Positions 63,682 to 64,000 of a stretch of DNA of 64,000 nt are shown in pieces. This stretch comes from Cyclobacteriaceae bacterium. GTDB taxonomy: Bacteria; Bacteroidota; Bacteroidia; Cytophagales; Cyclobacteriaceae. Each line of letters starts with the position of its first letter. Within the stretch, counting starts at the first letter, position 1. The translations under genes were made by a program, and so were the position numbers. The DNA lies in assembly GCA_030584025.1 (NCBI GenBank), contig CP129487.1, forward strand, positions 434,001 through 498,000, written 5' to 3'. The notes under the pieces are model-generated. The model was not told where the DNA came from and searched no databases. It was given only the letters and a program-made list of their open reading frames with translations.

Positions 63682-64000
63682 TTATGGAGTGCCGAGTTTT
63701 TTTAATAGCATGAGTTGTAAGCCAACGGATTGCTGATTATACGAATAGGGTAGTTCTTCGTTTTTAACATTTTTTATGAAGTAACTTAACGTAGGATTGA
63801 TTTGCAGCTCCCATCCTTTATTAAAGAGCATGCTATAACCTGCACCTACGGATAGATTATAATTTAACTTTTCTATGTTATCAGAATTCAACTCAACCCA
63901 CTCTCCGTTAATTCTTTCTTTTGCTTGCGCAGAAACGAGGTAATGTGCGCCTGCGGATGCAGAAAAATTGAATCGGCTGCGCTCACCTGTCCAGAAGTAA
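63682..64000 (-). CDS. Outer-membrane beta-barrel protein (3' part only)
   Basis: The frame is open to the right edge and ends at TAA 63682; only the last 105 codons are seen. Alternating hydrophobic strands (FNFSASAGAHYLVSA, YNLSVGAGYSMLF, LQINPTLSYFIKNV) and a final SVGLQLMLLKK fit a porin/OmpA-like barrel. The start and any signal peptide are outside the window. Confidence 0.7.
   Translation of the reverse strand, partial: YFWTGERSRFNFSASAGAHYLVSAQAKERINGEWVELNSDNIEKLNYNLSVGAGYSMLFNKGWELQINPTLSYFIKNVKNEELPYSYNQQSVGLQLMLLKKLGTP

Noticed and set aside
1..64000. tRNA or rRNA genes
   Set aside because: No clover-leaf pattern with a GGTTCRA-type loop or rRNA-conserved stretch was found in the non-coding gaps.

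Overview
The window reads as a chromosomal segment of a Bacteroidota bacterium, most likely of the order Cytophagales. The evidence is type IX secretion-style secreted proteins (a CHU_C gliding-type C-terminal domain), many Bacteroidota-typical families (DUF2851, DUF4199, DUF2911, DUF3347, HYC_CC_PP), TAnnTTTG-type promoters, few Shine-Dalgarno sites, and several dispersed palindromic intergenic repeats. No rRNA, tRNA, CRISPR array, phage or transposase was seen.

Layout. 1-8.1 kb (minus): two very large secreted surface proteins share a laminin-B-like N-terminal domain, with an orphan membrane histidine kinase between them. 8.2-13.1 kb (minus): a multi-TM protein, a secreted esterase, a lipoprotein agmatine-deiminase-family enzyme, then two membrane proteins that sit directly downstream of a response regulator and a TPR histidine kinase (13.1-15.8 kb). 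15.9-22.6 kb (plus): ftsK, a lolA-like gene, pyrF, DUF2851 and a multi-TM protein. 22.7-30.2 kb (minus): a housekeeping block with rny, zapA, a small coiled-coil protein, pheT, DUF1028, DUF1684, radC and rpsT. 30.3-38.5 kb: mixed metabolic genes (phospholipase C-like, a START/GyrI fusion, pepP, DUF4198, RidA, IscA-type, methylmalonyl-CoA epimerase, thiL). 38.4-52.3 kb: a 1066-residue propeller-type sensor kinase coupled to a 122-residue unknown protein, a BNR/Vps10-like protein, an ankyrin protein, a tricorn-like S41 protease, acpH, TerB-like, amidohydrolase and a TPR lipoprotein.

52.3-61.6 kb (minus) is a coherent copper/silver efflux module. In transcription order it holds two small HMA proteins, a HYC_CC_PP protein, the RND pump (CusA-like), a TolC-like channel, a CusB-like adaptor carrying an N-terminal heavy-metal-binding motif and a C-terminal DUF3347, a stand-alone DUF3347 lipoprotein, and DUF2911. 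61.9-64 kb holds a Calx-beta-like lipoprotein and the 3' end of a beta-barrel protein.

Main oddities. Five to six single-base indels cluster between about 60.04 and 62.52 kb and break four genes; this looks more like assembly error than decay, but I cannot decide it from sequence alone. A dispersed repeat appears to sit inside the signal-peptide coding region of the TolC gene. The same DUF3347 metal-suspect motif occurs twice. A 249-bp protein-coding tandem array has a three-unit higher-order period. I saw no clear-cut new defence or mobile system; the copper module and its odd parts are the most interesting area. Several proteins lack a nearby ATG or have a far-upstream TTG/GTG, so some starts were moved to internal ATGs as stated per gene.
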